A program made the translations under genes and the position numbers. Of a DNA stretch of 64,000 nt, positions 45,422 to 54,967 are shown piece after piece. The notes beneath the pieces are model-generated. The model worked only from the letters and a program-made list of their open reading frames with translations, was not told the origin of the DNA and ran no database searches. Origin of the DNA: Chelativorans sp. Marseille-P2723 (lineage in GTDB: Bacteria; Pseudomonadota; Alphaproteobacteria; Rhizobiales; Rhizobiaceae); NCBI RefSeq assembly GCF_902809845.1, contig NZ_CADDWI010000008.1:186001-250000 (forward strand), written 5' to 3'. Each line of letters begins with the position of its first letter. The first letter of the stretch is position 1.

Positions 45422-46402
45422 ATGATCGAGGTCTTGCCGCTCGGCCAGTACTTTGCTGCATTAAACTTTACCCCGCTCCGCCGGTTTTCTTTTGCTGCTG
45501 CGGCGCTTGCGGTTCTTCTATCTACGGGCGCGTTTGCAGACGTGCCGGGGAGTGCCGATCACCCGCTGGTTCCCCGATACGAGGGTGCGCAGATCGTGCG
45601 CTACGAATCGGATGCCTACACCGAATATGATCTGAGGACGGGAAAGGCGAAGGACGGGGGCGTCTCGGTTGTGGAAGGCAAGCTTGCACGCATCACCTAT
45701 CAGGGCCCGGCAGAACGCTCCGTACTGGAGGTCTTTCGCAATTACGAGGCAGCGCTGGGCAAGGCCGGATTCCAGGTGCTTTTTTCCTGTGCGCGCGAGG
45801 AATGTGGCGATATCCCGAACGATATCGAAAGCGGCCCTCGCTATATGCTCTTGTGGGGCGCAGGCGACCACCACTTCCTCTCCGGCAAGCTGTCAGGGCC
45901 GCAGGGCAACGTCTATGTCTCGGTCTACATAACCAGGAACAACAGCGGCGGGCCGGCAAGGGACCGCGCCATGGTGCAGCTCGACATTGTGGAAGCACGG
46001 CCCATGGAAAGCCGGATGGTCTTTGTCGAGGCAAGTGCAATGCAGCAGGACCTGGCAACCGGAGGCCGTGTGGTTCTCTACGGCATCCAGTTCGACTTCG
46101 ACAAGGATACTCTGAGACCTGAGTCCGAGGTCCAGATCGCAGAAATTGCAAAGCTGCTGAATGACGATCCGGCGCTTTCCGTGCTCGTCGTAGGGCACAC
46201 TGATATGAGCGGAGGATTCGACTACAATATGGATCTTTCAAAAAGACGAGCCAGCCGTGTCACCGAAGCGCTCGCGCGCGACCATGGAATTGCTGGGGCG
46301 CGGCTTACTTCGGTAGGCGTCGGTCCCGCAGCGCCGGTAGCCAGCAATGAGAGTGAGGATGGGCGCGCGCTGAATCGCCGGGTGGAGATTGTGAAGCGCT
46401 AG
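45422..46402 (+). CDS. OmpA-family protein with DUF4892-like domain
   Basis: This 326-residue protein has an N-terminal signal peptide (FAAAALAVLLSTGAFAD). Residues about 45-185 resemble DUF4892 (DHPLVPRYEGAQIVRYESDA ... NVYVSVYITRNN). The C-terminal OmpA domain follows: GIQFDFDKDTLRPESEVQIA, LVVGHTDMSGGFDYNMDLSK, RAS and ALNRRVEIVKR. This domain binds peptidoglycan. The gene sits 135 bp after the TadG-like gene in the same direction and may act with it at the envelope. ATG 45422 follows GGGGGCAATTGAC. Confidence 0.85.
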   Translation: MIEVLPLGQYFAALNFTPLRRFSFAAAALAVLLSTGAFADVPGSADHPLVPRYEGAQIVRYESDAYTEYDLRTGKAKDGGVSVVEGKLARITYQGPAERSVLEVFRNYEAALGKAGFQVLFSCAREECGDIPNDIESGPRYMLLWGAGDHHFLSGKLSGPQGNVYVSVYITRNNSGGPARDRAMVQLDIVEARPMESRMVFVEASAMQQDLATGGRVVLYGIQFDFDKDTLRPESEVQIAEIAKLLNDDPALSVLVVGHTDMSGGFDYNMDLSKRRASRVTEALARDHGIAGARLTSVGVGPAAPVASNESEDGRALNRRVEIVKR

Positions 46403-46415
46403 TTTAGCTATAAGC

Positions 46416-47285
46416 CTAGCGTTCGAGCCGGGCCAACAGCGAGGATGTGTCCCAGCGGTTGCCACCCATCTGCTGCACCTCCTTGTAGAACTGGTCGACA
46501 AGGGCGGTGACCGGCAGGCGGGCGCCGTTGCGGTCCGCTTCGGACAGGCAGATTTCAAGATCCTTTCGCATCCAGTCGACGGCAAAGCCGAAGTCGTATC
46601 TGCCCTCGTTCATCGTCTTGTAGCGGTTTTCCATCTGCCAAGAGCCGGCCGCTCCCTTGGAAATTACCTCGATGACCTTTTTAATGTCGAGGCCGGCTTT
46701 CTTGCCAAAATGGATGCCTTCCGCGAGGCCTTGCAGAAGGCCCGCAATGCAGATTTGGTTGATCATTTTGGTAAGCTGGCCTGCACCTGCCGGACCCATC
46801 AGGCCCACCATACGGGCATAGGCCTCGATCACGGGCCGCGCCTTCTGGAAGGTTGCCTCATCGCCTCCGCACATCACCGTGAGGACACCATTTTCGGCTC
46901 CTGCCTGCCCGCCTGAGACTGGCGCATCTACGAAGCCGAGCCCCAGCTCTCGCGCCTTGTCCGCAAGCTCGCGCGCTACTGCCGCAGAAGCAGTCGTATT
47001 GTCTATGAAAACCGAGTTCGGGGACATGGTCTGAAACGCCCCGTCAGGACCGATGGTAACGTAGCGCAGGTCGTCATCGTTGCCGACGCAGGCAAACACA
47101 AAATCCTTGGCCTTCGCCGCTTCTGCAGGCGTGGCCGCCATCGAGCCGCCATGCTCCTTCACCCATTTCTCCGCCTTGGAGGCGGTGCGGTTATAAACCG
47201 TTACCTCATGCCCTCCACGGTTCTTGAGGTGTGCGGCCATGGGGTAGCCCATGACGCCTAACCCGATGAAAGCTACTTTTGCCAT
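46416..47285 (-). CDS. Beta-hydroxyacid dehydrogenase (3-hydroxyisobutyrate dehydrogenase family)
   Basis: This 289-residue NAD(P)-dependent enzyme has VAFIGLGVMGYPMAAHLKNR (Rossmann), FVDAPVSGGQAGAENGVLTV (substrate loop) and catalytic Lys in GAGQLTKMINQI. Sequence fits 3-hydroxyisobutyrate dehydrogenase or 2-hydroxy-3-oxopropionate reductase; these are hard to tell apart. A 3-hydroxyisobutyryl-CoA hydrolase candidate lies at 14118-15161, so a valine pathway role is possible but they are 31 kb apart. Start ATG 47285. Confidence 0.88.
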   Translation of the reverse strand: MAKVAFIGLGVMGYPMAAHLKNRGGHEVTVYNRTASKAEKWVKEHGGSMAATPAEAAKAKDFVFACVGNDDDLRYVTIGPDGAFQTMSPNSVFIDNTTASAAVARELADKARELGLGFVDAPVSGGQAGAENGVLTVMCGGDEATFQKARPVIEAYARMVGLMGPAGAGQLTKMINQICIAGLLQGLAEGIHFGKKAGLDIKKVIEVISKGAAGSWQMENRYKTMNEGRYDFGFAVDWMRKDLEICLSEADRNGARLPVTALVDQFYKEVQQMGGNRWDTSSLLARLER

Positions 47286-47377
47286 TCAGCCATGTCCTCC
47301 GTTTCTCTGGTGGGAGTAGGGTTCCTTCCTGAAGGTGCCATGTCCGAAATCAGCGGGATCCTTTGCCGGTGGCACCG

Positions 47378-47893
47378 TCAACGTGCAGGCAGCTTCAAAT
47401 GATCGGCAATGAAGGTGCAGATGGCGGCCACATCGTCAAGCCGGAAGACGGGAAGGGCGCCGCCTTGCACCTCGTGGTCGGCGGCAATCGCTATGATGCC
47501 CGGCACGGCGCCTGCGAGAGGGGAATGATCCCGAGCCTCCAGGCGGCGGCACTCGATCTTGGGATGGCTTTCATTCTTGAAACCCTCAACGAGCACGAGG
47601 TCGCACGGTGACAGTCGCGCAAGCATGTGCGAAAGCAAGGGCTCTTCCTCATCATCCCGCAATTCGTGCATCAGCGCCCAGCGCCTGGATGAAACGAGTG
47701 CCGTTTCCGTCGCGCCAGCTGCGCGGTGGCGAAAGGAATCGGTGCCGGGCTGGTCTATATCGAAGGCATGGTGGGCGTGCTTGATCGTCGCCACGCGAAG
47801 GCGGCGGGCGGCAAAGGCGGCCACGAGCCGTTCCGTCAAGGTCGTTTTGCCGGAGTTCTTCCAGCCGGTGATGCCAAAGACACGCTGTGTCAT
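47378..47893 (-). CDS. mobB: Molybdopterin-guanine dinucleotide biosynthesis adaptor MobB
   Basis: This 171-residue GTP-binding protein has the P-loop GITGWKNSGKTTLTERLVAA and the HAHHAFDIDQPGTDSFRHRA region of MobB, plus LVLVEGFKNESHPKIE. It assists MobA in forming MGD cofactor. ATG 47893 overlaps the stop of mobA by four bases (ATGA); a longer frame reaches 48049 but lies inside mobA. It is last of the mobA-mobB pair. Confidence 0.93.
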   Translation of the reverse strand: MTQRVFGITGWKNSGKTTLTERLVAAFAARRLRVATIKHAHHAFDIDQPGTDSFRHRAAGATETALVSSRRWALMHELRDDEEEPLLSHMLARLSPCDLVLVEGFKNESHPKIECRRLEARDHSPLAGAVPGIIAIAADHEVQGGALPVFRLDDVAAICTFIADHLKLPAR

Positions 47894-48516
47894 CGTCCTG
47901 ACTCCGCAAGCTGTTGCTCCGCCATTAGGAGGTCTTGCGGCGTATTCACGTTGAAGAAGGGATCGTGGCCTGCCCCAAGGGGAAAATCCACCAGGGCGAC
48001 CGGGTGCCGTTCTCCGGCAAATGCGCGCATGGAATGAGAGCCTGCACACCGAAGGAAGGTCTGTAGATCGTCTGCAAGCGAGACTGGCCAGAGCGCAAAG
48101 GTGGGATGACGCCGGTCACCGGAACGTGCCTGGACGATGCGATCATCCGAACCAACCGCATCTGCCAGCCGCGCCACCAATTCCGCGGGAAAGAAAGGTG
48201 TATCGCAGGCCACGGTGACGATCCTTTCAACATTGCCGCGTTGTTTGGCCCAGCGCATCCCTGCAAGCACGCCGCCGAGCGGTCCCAGCCCCGGCAGGCT
48301 ATCGGCGACGATCTCCAGGCCGAATGAGGCAAGGCGCGCCGGCTCGCTATTGGTGTTCAGCGCCAATGCATTTACCTGCGGGCGCAGCCGTCCGATCACG
48401 TGGGCAAGGAGAGGCCTTCCGGCAAGCAGCGCAAGCCCCTTGTCGCCGCCGCCCATGCGAAGTGAGCGTCCGCCTGCAAGGATGACGCCGCCGATCCGAT
48501 CCTTCAGGTCAGCCAC
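47890..48516 (-). CDS. mobA: Molybdenum cofactor guanylyltransferase MobA
   Basis: This 208-residue nucleotidyltransferase has ILAGGRSLRMGGGDKGLALL (GTP loop) and TVACDTPFFPAELV (metal-binding Asp). It transfers GMP to molybdopterin to form MGD. ATG 48516 is immediately after the MFS gene stop (48517), and the end overlaps mobB, so MFS-mobA-mobB form a tight minus-strand operon. moaA lies 2.3 kb upstream. Confidence 0.94.
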   Translation of the reverse strand: MADLKDRIGGVILAGGRSLRMGGGDKGLALLAGRPLLAHVIGRLRPQVNALALNTNSEPARLASFGLEIVADSLPGLGPLGGVLAGMRWAKQRGNVERIVTVACDTPFFPAELVARLADAVGSDDRIVQARSGDRRHPTFALWPVSLADDLQTFLRCAGSHSMRAFAGERHPVALVDFPLGAGHDPFFNVNTPQDLLMAEQQLAESGR

Positions 48517-49725
48517 TTATAACGCTCCCTTCTTACTGGCAATGCGGATGACATAAAGCGCCGTGGCAAAGCTGCAGAAAGAAGATAGGGCCATGACGAT
48601 AAGGAGCGGGTAGATGCCGGTATCCTGCGACACCAGCGCCCCGCCGACCACCGACAGAACCGCTCCGCTGCCAATCTGAAGCGCACCGCCGAGCCCTGAA
48701 GCAGACCCGGCCAATTGCGGGCGTACGCTGACAATGCCGGCATTGGCGTTCGGCAGGGTGATGCCATTTCCGATGCCGATAAAAATGGTGGGGCCGAAGA
48801 AAGACAGCGGATGATGGTAGCCCAGCAGGAAAAGCGGAAGGGAAACAGCGATGCCTACGGTTGAAAGCAATGTGCCGGTCAGCATCATCCGGTTCATCCC
48901 CACTAGGCGCGAGTAGCGCCCGGACAGGAAATTGCCGAGTGCATAACCGCCCGATAGCAGAATGAAATAGAGGCCATATTCAGAAGGGGAAAGGCCAAGG
49001 ATTTCGGTGGCCACATAGGGTCCGCCGCCCAGGAAGGCGAAGAATGTGCCGGTGCAGAATCCGGCCGTCATGGAATATCCCCAGAAGCGGCGCGAGCGGA
49101 AGAGCTCCGGATAGCTTCGGAACTGGCCCGTCATGCTGGGCGACCGGCGATGATTCGTTTCGCCCAGATCGAAGTAAACGATCAGGAACGAAATGACGCC
49201 AAAGGCAAGCATGAGATGGAAGGATGCCTGCCACCCATAGATCTCGTCGAGTATGCCGCCGATGAAGGGTCCGGTCATCGGCGCTACCGTCATGCCCATG
49301 GTGATGTAGCCTATACGGCTTGCCGCCTCGTCGGCGCTGACCGTATCGCGCACGATGGCGCGCGATAGCACCATGCCGGCGGCGGAAAACGCTTGCAGCA
49401 GCCTGCACGCAAGAAAAGTTTCGATATTGGGGGCAAAGGTGGCGGCAACTGTGGCCATTGCAAAGACTATGAAGCAGGCCAACATGACCGGCCGGCGCCC
49501 GAACCTGTCCGAAGCAGGTCCGATAAAGAGCTGCACCACGGCGGTTGCGGCTAGATAGAGCGAAACCGCAAGCTGGACCACTGCGTAATCGGCATCGAAA
49601 TAGACGGCCATGCCTGGCAGGGAGGGCAGGAATAGGTTGATGGCAAGTGCCGCCGTCGCTGCCGCCATGACGAGAGTGATAATATGCGGCGGTGTGGAAT
49701 TGTCGAAAGGCCGCACTGCTTTCAT
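48517..49725 (-). CDS. Bcr/CflA-family MFS efflux transporter
   Basis: This 402-residue major facilitator has 12 predicted spans. The DHA1 signature ASDRFGRRPVML lies after helix 2 and YITMGMTVAPMTGPFIGGIL (motif C-like antiporter segment) in helix 5, as in Bcr/CflA drug efflux proteins. It would export small drugs or metabolites by proton antiport. It lies directly upstream of mobA with no gap; a functional link with cofactor biosynthesis is not evident. Confidence 0.88.
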   Translation of the reverse strand: MKAVRPFDNSTPPHIITLVMAAATAALAINLFLPSLPGMAVYFDADYAVVQLAVSLYLAATAVVQLFIGPASDRFGRRPVMLACFIVFAMATVAATFAPNIETFLACRLLQAFSAAGMVLSRAIVRDTVSADEAASRIGYITMGMTVAPMTGPFIGGILDEIYGWQASFHLMLAFGVISFLIVYFDLGETNHRRSPSMTGQFRSYPELFRSRRFWGYSMTAGFCTGTFFAFLGGGPYVATEILGLSPSEYGLYFILLSGGYALGNFLSGRYSRLVGMNRMMLTGTLLSTVGIAVSLPLFLLGYHHPLSFFGPTIFIGIGNGITLPNANAGIVSVRPQLAGSASGLGGALQIGSGAVLSVVGGALVSQDTGIYPLLIVMALSSFCSFATALYVIRIASKKGAL

Positions 49726-49770
49726 CGTTCTCGCACTCTCAAACCAGACCGCACAGCGTCCATATGAAAC

Positions 49771-50733
49771 TCACAATCCATCAGGAGCCATGCCCGGGCC
49801 AGTGCTCTCGGCAATCGGCCGCTGCGTGCCGACCCTGTGCTCGCGGTAGAGGGCGTAAAGGCCGGATGCTACCACGATGCCCGCACCCAGAAGCATGAGG
49901 AAATCTGGAACGTCCCCAAAGAAAAGGTAACCCAGAAGAAGCGCCCAGAGAAAAGCGGTGTAGCGAAACGGCGCAATGAAGGAAATATCGCCAACCCGCA
50001 GCGATGCGATGATGAACTGGTGGGCGCAGATCATTGCAACGGCCGCAAGGCCAAGCAGGAGAAGCGCCCACATTGACACTTCAGACCAGCCGCCCATGGG
50101 TACAATAAGAACTCCACCACAGAAGGTGATGGCTATGGAAGTGACGGTGGTGATGTAAGCCGTCGGTATCTCCGATGAAATACGGTGAGTCACAAGGTCA
50201 CGCGTTGCGCTGCACACCACTGCGCCGAGCGCTAAGAGCGACCAGGCGCTGAAACCGGAGAAGCCCGGGCGGACAATGATGAGCACGCCGGCAAATCCGA
50301 CGATAATAGCGATCCAGCGCCGCCAGCCGACCGGTTCTGAAAGGAAGAAGGCCGCTCCCAGCGTCACGACGAGCGGCAGGGCCTGCATAACGGCACTTAC
50401 ATTGGCTATGGGCAGGTGACTGAGAGCAAGAAGGAATGAAATCGTCGCCCCCATCTCGAACAATGCACGGATAGCTACGACCGGCTGCAGAAGGAGGCCG
50501 ACGCGCTTGGCGCCTGGCGAATAGGCCAGGATGACAGCGACCAAGGCGGTTGCAAAGATGCCGCGCAAGAACATCACCTGGCCCATATTCATGCTGCTGA
50601 ACAGCACCTTGACCAATGCATCGTTGATCGTGAACCCGGCCATGGACGCGGAAATTAGGACCGCGCCCCGCAGATTGGGGGAAAGCAGCACGTTATACCC
50701 GGAGCAAATATTGTCATCCTGACCTACGATCAC
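49771..50733 (-). CDS. EamA-family (DMT) transporter
   Basis: This 320-residue protein has ten spans in two EamA repeats (AVLISASMAGFTINDALVKV ... LSEPVGWRRWIAIIVGFAGV; SFIAPFRYTAFLWALLLGYL). Such exporters move amino acids, nucleotides or metabolites, with the substrate unpredictable here. The frame opens at GTG 50733, with GCAGG nearby; a GTG at codon 15 (50691) is also possible, so start is uncertain. It is a separate transcription unit from the MFS gene 45 bp downstream. Confidence 0.85.
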   Translation of the reverse strand: MIVGQDDNICSGYNVLLSPNLRGAVLISASMAGFTINDALVKVLFSSMNMGQVMFLRGIFATALVAVILAYSPGAKRVGLLLQPVVAIRALFEMGATISFLLALSHLPIANVSAVMQALPLVVTLGAAFFLSEPVGWRRWIAIIVGFAGVLIIVRPGFSGFSAWSLLALGAVVCSATRDLVTHRISSEIPTAYITTVTSIAITFCGGVLIVPMGGWSEVSMWALLLLGLAAVAMICAHQFIIASLRVGDISFIAPFRYTAFLWALLLGYLFFGDVPDFLMLLGAGIVVASGLYALYREHRVGTQRPIAESTGPGMAPDGL

Positions 50734-50818
50734 CCTGCCGGCAAAGCAATTGGCTCAAAGGCAAAAATTGTCTTGCCAGAGTGGAAGCTAGCGAAAGGAT
50801 GTGCCGGAAAGCGGAGCC

Positions 50819-51820
50819 TCAGCCCCCGGTCACGCTCATGTGCCGGGATACGGCCGGACGCCTGGTGCGGCGGTCTATTATGAAGTCGTGGCCTTTGGGC
50901 TTGCGTGAGATCGCCTCATCTATCGCCTGGTAGAGCAGTTCATCGCCCTCGGAAGCACGCAGGGCTTGCCGCAGGTCTGCCGCATCCTCCTGGCCGAGGC
51001 ACATATAGAGCGTGCCGGTGCAGGTCACGCGCACGCGATTGCAACTCTCGCAAAAATTGTGCGTGAGAGGCGTGATGAAGCCGAGCCGGCCGCCTGTCTC
51101 CGCCACCTCGACATAACGGGCGGGGCCGCCGGTCTTGTAAGGGATGTCGGTAAGGGTGAACTGCCGCTCAAGCCGCGCCCGCAGTTCCGAGAGCGGCAGG
51201 TACTGCTCGGTGCGGTCGACATCGACCTCTCCAAGCGGCATTGTCTCGATCACGGTCATGTCCATGCCGCTCTCATGCGCCCAGACCAGCATGTCCGGGA
51301 TTTCATCCTCGTTGAAATTCCGGAGCGCCACCGTATTGATCTTGACCTTAAGGCCCGCCTCTCTTGCCGCCTCGATGCCGCGCATGACACGGTCGAAAAT
51401 GCCCCAGCGCGTAACCGACCGGAACTTCTCCGGATCGAGTGTGTCGAGCGAGACATTGATGCGGCGAACCCCGGAATCGGCAAGCTCACCGGCGAATCGT
51501 TCAAGCTGGGAGCCGTTCGTTGTCAGAGTCAATTCGTCGAGGGCGCCTGATTCCAGATGCCGCGAAAGCTGACGGACAAGATGCATGATATTCTTGCGTA
51601 CCAGCGGCTCGCCGCCTGTAAGGCGCAGGCGGCGCACTCCCTTCTGCACGAAAGCCGAACAGAGCCGGTCAAGCTCTTCCAGGCTCAGAAGGTCCTTCTT
51701 GGGCAGGAAGTTCATATCTTCGGCCATGCAGTAGACGCAGCGGAAGTCGCAGCGGTCCGTTACCGAGACACGCAGATATGTTATCGCGCGGCCGAAGGGA
51801 TCGATCATGCTGCCAGTCAT
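50819..51820 (-). CDS. moaA: GTP 3',8-cyclase MoaA
   Basis: This 333-residue radical-SAM enzyme has the CDFRCVYC motif (CxxxCxxC, near residue 25), the [10 protein letters not shown] segment and the C-terminal second cluster [18 protein letters not shown]. It ends in the Gly-Gly tail (MSVTGG) needed for activity. It converts GTP to a 3',8-cyclo intermediate in molybdopterin synthesis. Start ATG 51820 (GGGTGGGA upstream). mobA/mobB are close, but moaC and moeA are not in this window. Confidence 0.95.
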   Translation of the reverse strand: MTGSMIDPFGRAITYLRVSVTDRCDFRCVYCMAEDMNFLPKKDLLSLEELDRLCSAFVQKGVRRLRLTGGEPLVRKNIMHLVRQLSRHLESGALDELTLTTNGSQLERFAGELADSGVRRINVSLDTLDPEKFRSVTRWGIFDRVMRGIEAAREAGLKVKINTVALRNFNEDEIPDMLVWAHESGMDMTVIETMPLGEVDVDRTEQYLPLSELRARLERQFTLTDIPYKTGGPARYVEVAETGGRLGFITPLTHNFCESCNRVRVTCTGTLYMCLGQEDAADLRQALRASEGDELLYQAIDEAISRKPKGHDFIIDRRTRRPAVSRHMSVTGG

Positions 51821-51977
51821 TTCCCACCCTTGACGTATTGCAGAGCCCGCCGTTCATTCACATGTGGACGGGAAAGCTCCATTTCAATCGGAGTCTAGCA
51901 TTCGGTGCAAGCGCGCCGCAATGGTGGGCAGCGAACGCCTTTTCCGCCAACAGAACCGGCAGAGCAGGAGAGGAAAG

Positions 51978-52337
51978 ATGAAGGCACCTGAGGAACTGCG
52001 CGTCTCGAAGGACCGCAGACTGCTCACAGTGCGCTTTTCGGGCGAGGCTCCCATGCCGCTTTCCGCGGAGATGCTGCGCGTTCTTTCGCCGTCCGCCGAG
52101 GTTCAGGGGCATTCTCCCGATGAGCGGGTGACCGTACCGGGCAAGAGGAACGTTGCAATCGCCGGTATCGAGCCGGTGGGCAATTATGCCGTGCGCATCA
52201 TTTTCGACGACGGGCACCAGACCGGTCTTTATAGTTGGACCTATCTTGCCAGGCTTGGGAGAGAGCGCGACGCTTTATGGCAGGACTATCTCCGTGAGCT
52301 TGAAGAGAAGGGGCTGAACCGCGATCCGCTGTCTTGA
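51978..52337 (+). CDS. DUF971 domain protein
   Basis: This 119-residue protein has the DUF971 pattern: LRVSKDRRLLTVRFSGEAPM, the acidic core, PVGNYAVRIIFDDGHQTGLYSW and TYLARLGRERDALWQDYLREL. DUF971 is related to the N-terminal domain of gamma-butyrobetaine hydroxylase and occurs near Fe-S or molybdenum-cofactor genes; its role is unclear. ATG 51978 follows AGGAGAGGAAAG. It is divergent from moaA. Confidence 0.85.
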   Translation: MKAPEELRVSKDRRLLTVRFSGEAPMPLSAEMLRVLSPSAEVQGHSPDERVTVPGKRNVAIAGIEPVGNYAVRIIFDDGHQTGLYSWTYLARLGRERDALWQDYLRELEEKGLNRDPLS

Positions 52338-52543
52338 GCGTGTAAAATTTCCGGATTGTAGCCCGGTCGGAGCGTCGTGGTAACGGAAGGTTTACCAACA
52401 GCTGAGGAACGGGGGTGGCCTCGCCTTCTCGTTGGTTAACTGAATCAGTATAAGTTTAGCGTACTGGATCTGGCAGTCGGTCACCATGTTGACAGGCAAG
52501 GCGGGTGATCCGCCACACGCTCATTAACAGCGGGGACAAGTTC

Positions 52544-54451
52544 ATGTCTGGAAAGATTGCATTACGTGGCAGCCTTTCGGTTATGGCAGTCGCTGCCGGT
52601 TTATCAATGGCTGCTGTACCGGCCGCAGCCGAACAATATTTAATCGATCTCTTGTTCAATCAGCATCGCTCTGGCGGTCAGCCTGTCACGCAGGGTAGCC
52701 AGCGGCGCGAGGTTGCACCCCGTTCTGTTCCGAAGGTTACTGCGCCGCGGACAAGAGCGGCTGCGGTGCCAGCACCCAAAATATCCGCGCCATCCTACTA
52801 TGATTACAAGCCGGACCCACTGGTGAAGGTGGGCTTCGGCGCGCTCTTGCAAGTGCTTTTTGCCGATGTGGCGGAAACCGGCGATGAGAAGGATCCTTTC
52901 CTGGAAGCGCTGCCAGAGCTTGCAGACCATGTGATGCTCGCCGAAAGAGAAATCGGCGAAGCGCTCGTTGCGCATTACTCCAGAGCGCCCGAATTCATCT
53001 GGGTTGACACTGACGGACCGAACGAGCGTGCCGCCTCCGTCATTCGTGTACTGGAGAATGCCGCTGGTTTCGGTCTTTCGGAAGCGGATTACCTTCTCCC
53101 TGTGCCTTCACCTGCTGCCGGTTCAAGCAAGAACCGAAGGGACAGGCTTCGCGAACTCATTCGTTTCGAAATGGCGCTTTCCACCCGCGCGCTGCGCTAT
53201 GCACGCGATGCGAATACTGGGCGCGTCAACCCCAACAAGCTTTCAGGCTACCACGATTTCCCCACCAAGCCGCTGGACGAACAAGCCGTGCTTGGTGTCC
53301 TGGCGCGCACTCCCTCACCGGCTCGTTACCTTGAAGCCCTGCACCCCCAGAATGCGCTCTATGCCGAACTGCGTAAAGAATTGAAGGCGCTGAGGGATAG
53401 CGAAGAACGAGAGATAATCGTCGACCCGGAGACGTTCGTGCGACCGGGACAGAGTCATGCGGAACTCCCGAAGATCTTGCGGCTCCTGAAGAGTGAGAAT
53501 GATCCCCAGTTCCAGACCAAGCATGGCGAGATCCTTGTTGCCCATGCGGGGAGCGAGTTCTATGCGCAGGAGCTTGTGCCCGTCATCAAGGCTGTGCAGC
53601 GCCTCTATGACCTCAACCCTGATGGCGTGATCGGGCGGCGTACCGTCGGCGCCATTGCCGGCGACAGCAAGGCCGTGCGCATCGAGAAGGTGCTGCTTGC
53701 GATGGAACGCCTGCGCTGGCATCCATCCCATCTGGGCAGCCGGCGCGTAATGATCAACGCTGCCTCCTTCAGCGCGCATTACATTGAAGGTGAAAAAGAA
53801 AAGCTATCAATGCGTGCCGTGGTCGGCACGCGCGCCAACCAGACCAATTCCTTCTATGATGAGATCGAGTACGTCGAATACAACCCTTATTGGGGCGTCC
53901 CGCGTTCGATTCTTGTCAATGAGAAGCTGCCGCGATTGAGACAGGACCCCGGTTACCTGGATCGCGCCGGCTATGAGGTGGTCGATTCGCGCGGGCGGCG
54001 TGTTTCTTCTGCCTCGGTGGATTGGTGGCGCTATGGCGCCAACATTCCTTATAACGTGCGCCAGAAACCCGGCCCGAGCAACGCGCTTGGGGAAGTCAAG
54101 ATCATGTTCCCGAACAAGCACGATATTTACATGCACGACACGCCGGCCAAGAGCCTGTTCAGCCGCGATACGCGCGCCTACAGCCACGGTTGTGTGCGCC
54201 TGCAGAACCCGCGGGAAATGGCGGCCGCAGTACTCGGTACCTCCGTGAACGAAGTCGGCCGCCGGATTAGCGAAGGGAGGAACGCGCGACAGAACGTGCC
54301 GCAGAAAATTCCCGTCTATGTCAGCTATTTCACGGCATGGCCGGAGCCTTCCGGCAGTGGCGTCTCATATCATGATGACATCTATGGCCGGGATGACGCC
54401 CTGAAGAAGGCCCTCGCCAAGGTTGAAGAATTGCGCGCCGCGGGAAGCTAG
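52544..54451 (+). CDS. Large L,D-transpeptidase (YcbB/LdtD-like)
   Basis: This 635-residue protein has a signal peptide (SLSVMAVAAGLSMAAVPAAA), a long N-terminal scaffold region, a peptidoglycan-binding module (ELVPVIKAVQRLYDLNPDGV) and a YkuD domain with HDTPAKSLFSRD and catalytic SHGCVRLQN (Cys550). It has the LdtD-type order. It forms 3-3 cross-links. It is unlike LdtP in size and has a Sec-type signal rather than Tat. ATG 52544 follows GCGGGGACAAG; an in-frame GTG is at 52505. It is a second L,D-transpeptidase in this window. Confidence 0.9.
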   Translation: MSGKIALRGSLSVMAVAAGLSMAAVPAAAEQYLIDLLFNQHRSGGQPVTQGSQRREVAPRSVPKVTAPRTRAAAVPAPKISAPSYYDYKPDPLVKVGFGALLQVLFADVAETGDEKDPFLEALPELADHVMLAEREIGEALVAHYSRAPEFIWVDTDGPNERAASVIRVLENAAGFGLSEADYLLPVPSPAAGSSKNRRDRLRELIRFEMALSTRALRYARDANTGRVNPNKLSGYHDFPTKPLDEQAVLGVLARTPSPARYLEALHPQNALYAELRKELKALRDSEEREIIVDPETFVRPGQSHAELPKILRLLKSENDPQFQTKHGEILVAHAGSEFYAQELVPVIKAVQRLYDLNPDGVIGRRTVGAIAGDSKAVRIEKVLLAMERLRWHPSHLGSRRVMINAASFSAHYIEGEKEKLSMRAVVGTRANQTNSFYDEIEYVEYNPYWGVPRSILVNEKLPRLRQDPGYLDRAGYEVVDSRGRRVSSASVDWWRYGANIPYNVRQKPGPSNALGEVKIMFPNKHDIYMHDTPAKSLFSRDTRAYSHGCVRLQNPREMAAAVLGTSVNEVGRRISEGRNARQNVPQKIPVYVSYFTAWPEPSGSGVSYHDDIYGRDDALKKALAKVEELRAAGS

Positions 54452-54839
54452 CGCGCTGCGTGCTTAGGGCAGATCCTTGCAACTGCTCGATCAATGGCAC
54501 GGTGCCTGATGCAGTGGTTCGCACCGCTGGCCGTGCCAACGGACGTGACTGCCGTAGCATGCGCGCAAATAGACCTGGCCGGGAACCTTCGGTTTCGGCT
54601 TGCTTGCCGCCTCCTACAAGGATGTCTGTCCTATGTGTCGATGAGGCCGAAGCCATGGGCGTGTCGATGGTAGCTGGTGCCGTGGTGCGTCAAATGCTGG
54701 TCGTGACGCTGGCAAAATACAGAGTCCAGTCCGATTTCACGCCGATCACCCACGTCGTCTAGGAATGGACGGGGGCGGCAGTGCGCAGCCAGCGTTCAGG
54801 TGAACGCGCCTGAAATTTGCGATCCCAAGTCATTGAAAA
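54452..54839. other. Intergenic region without a convincing gene
   Basis: This 388-bp stretch after the L,D-transpeptidase gene holds one plus-strand frame of 100 codons (54460-54762) with no ribosome-binding site, no domain and a composition resembling noncoding DNA. I see no clear terminator or repeat. Confidence 0.4.
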
Positions 54840-54914
54840 TGGTGGGCGCGACAGGGATTGAACCTGTGACCCCACCCGTGTGAAGGGTGTGCTCTCCCGC
54901 TGAGCTACGCGCCC
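54840..54914 (-). tRNA. tRNA-Val(CAC)
   Basis: The minus strand gives a 75-nt tRNA with encoded CCA: acceptor GGGCGCG pairs with CGCGCCC; D arm GCTCAGCGGGAGAGC; anticodon arm CACCC-TTCACAC-GGGTG with anticodon CAC; T arm with GGTTCAATCC. It decodes GUG. No integration signs are seen at this tRNA. Confidence 0.95.
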
Positions 54915-54967
54915 GCCCGGCTCATGAGCCGAACGAGCGGCGATATAAGGGTGGCGTGAGGGTGAAG

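Noticed and set aside
52400-52435. EcfG-type promoter before the second L,D-transpeptidase gene
   Set aside because: GGAAC is followed by CGTT only after 19 bases, outside the accepted 16-17 spacing.
54460-54762. Possible 100-codon gene after the L,D-transpeptidase
   Set aside because: No ribosome-binding site, no domain, and composition resembles noncoding DNA.
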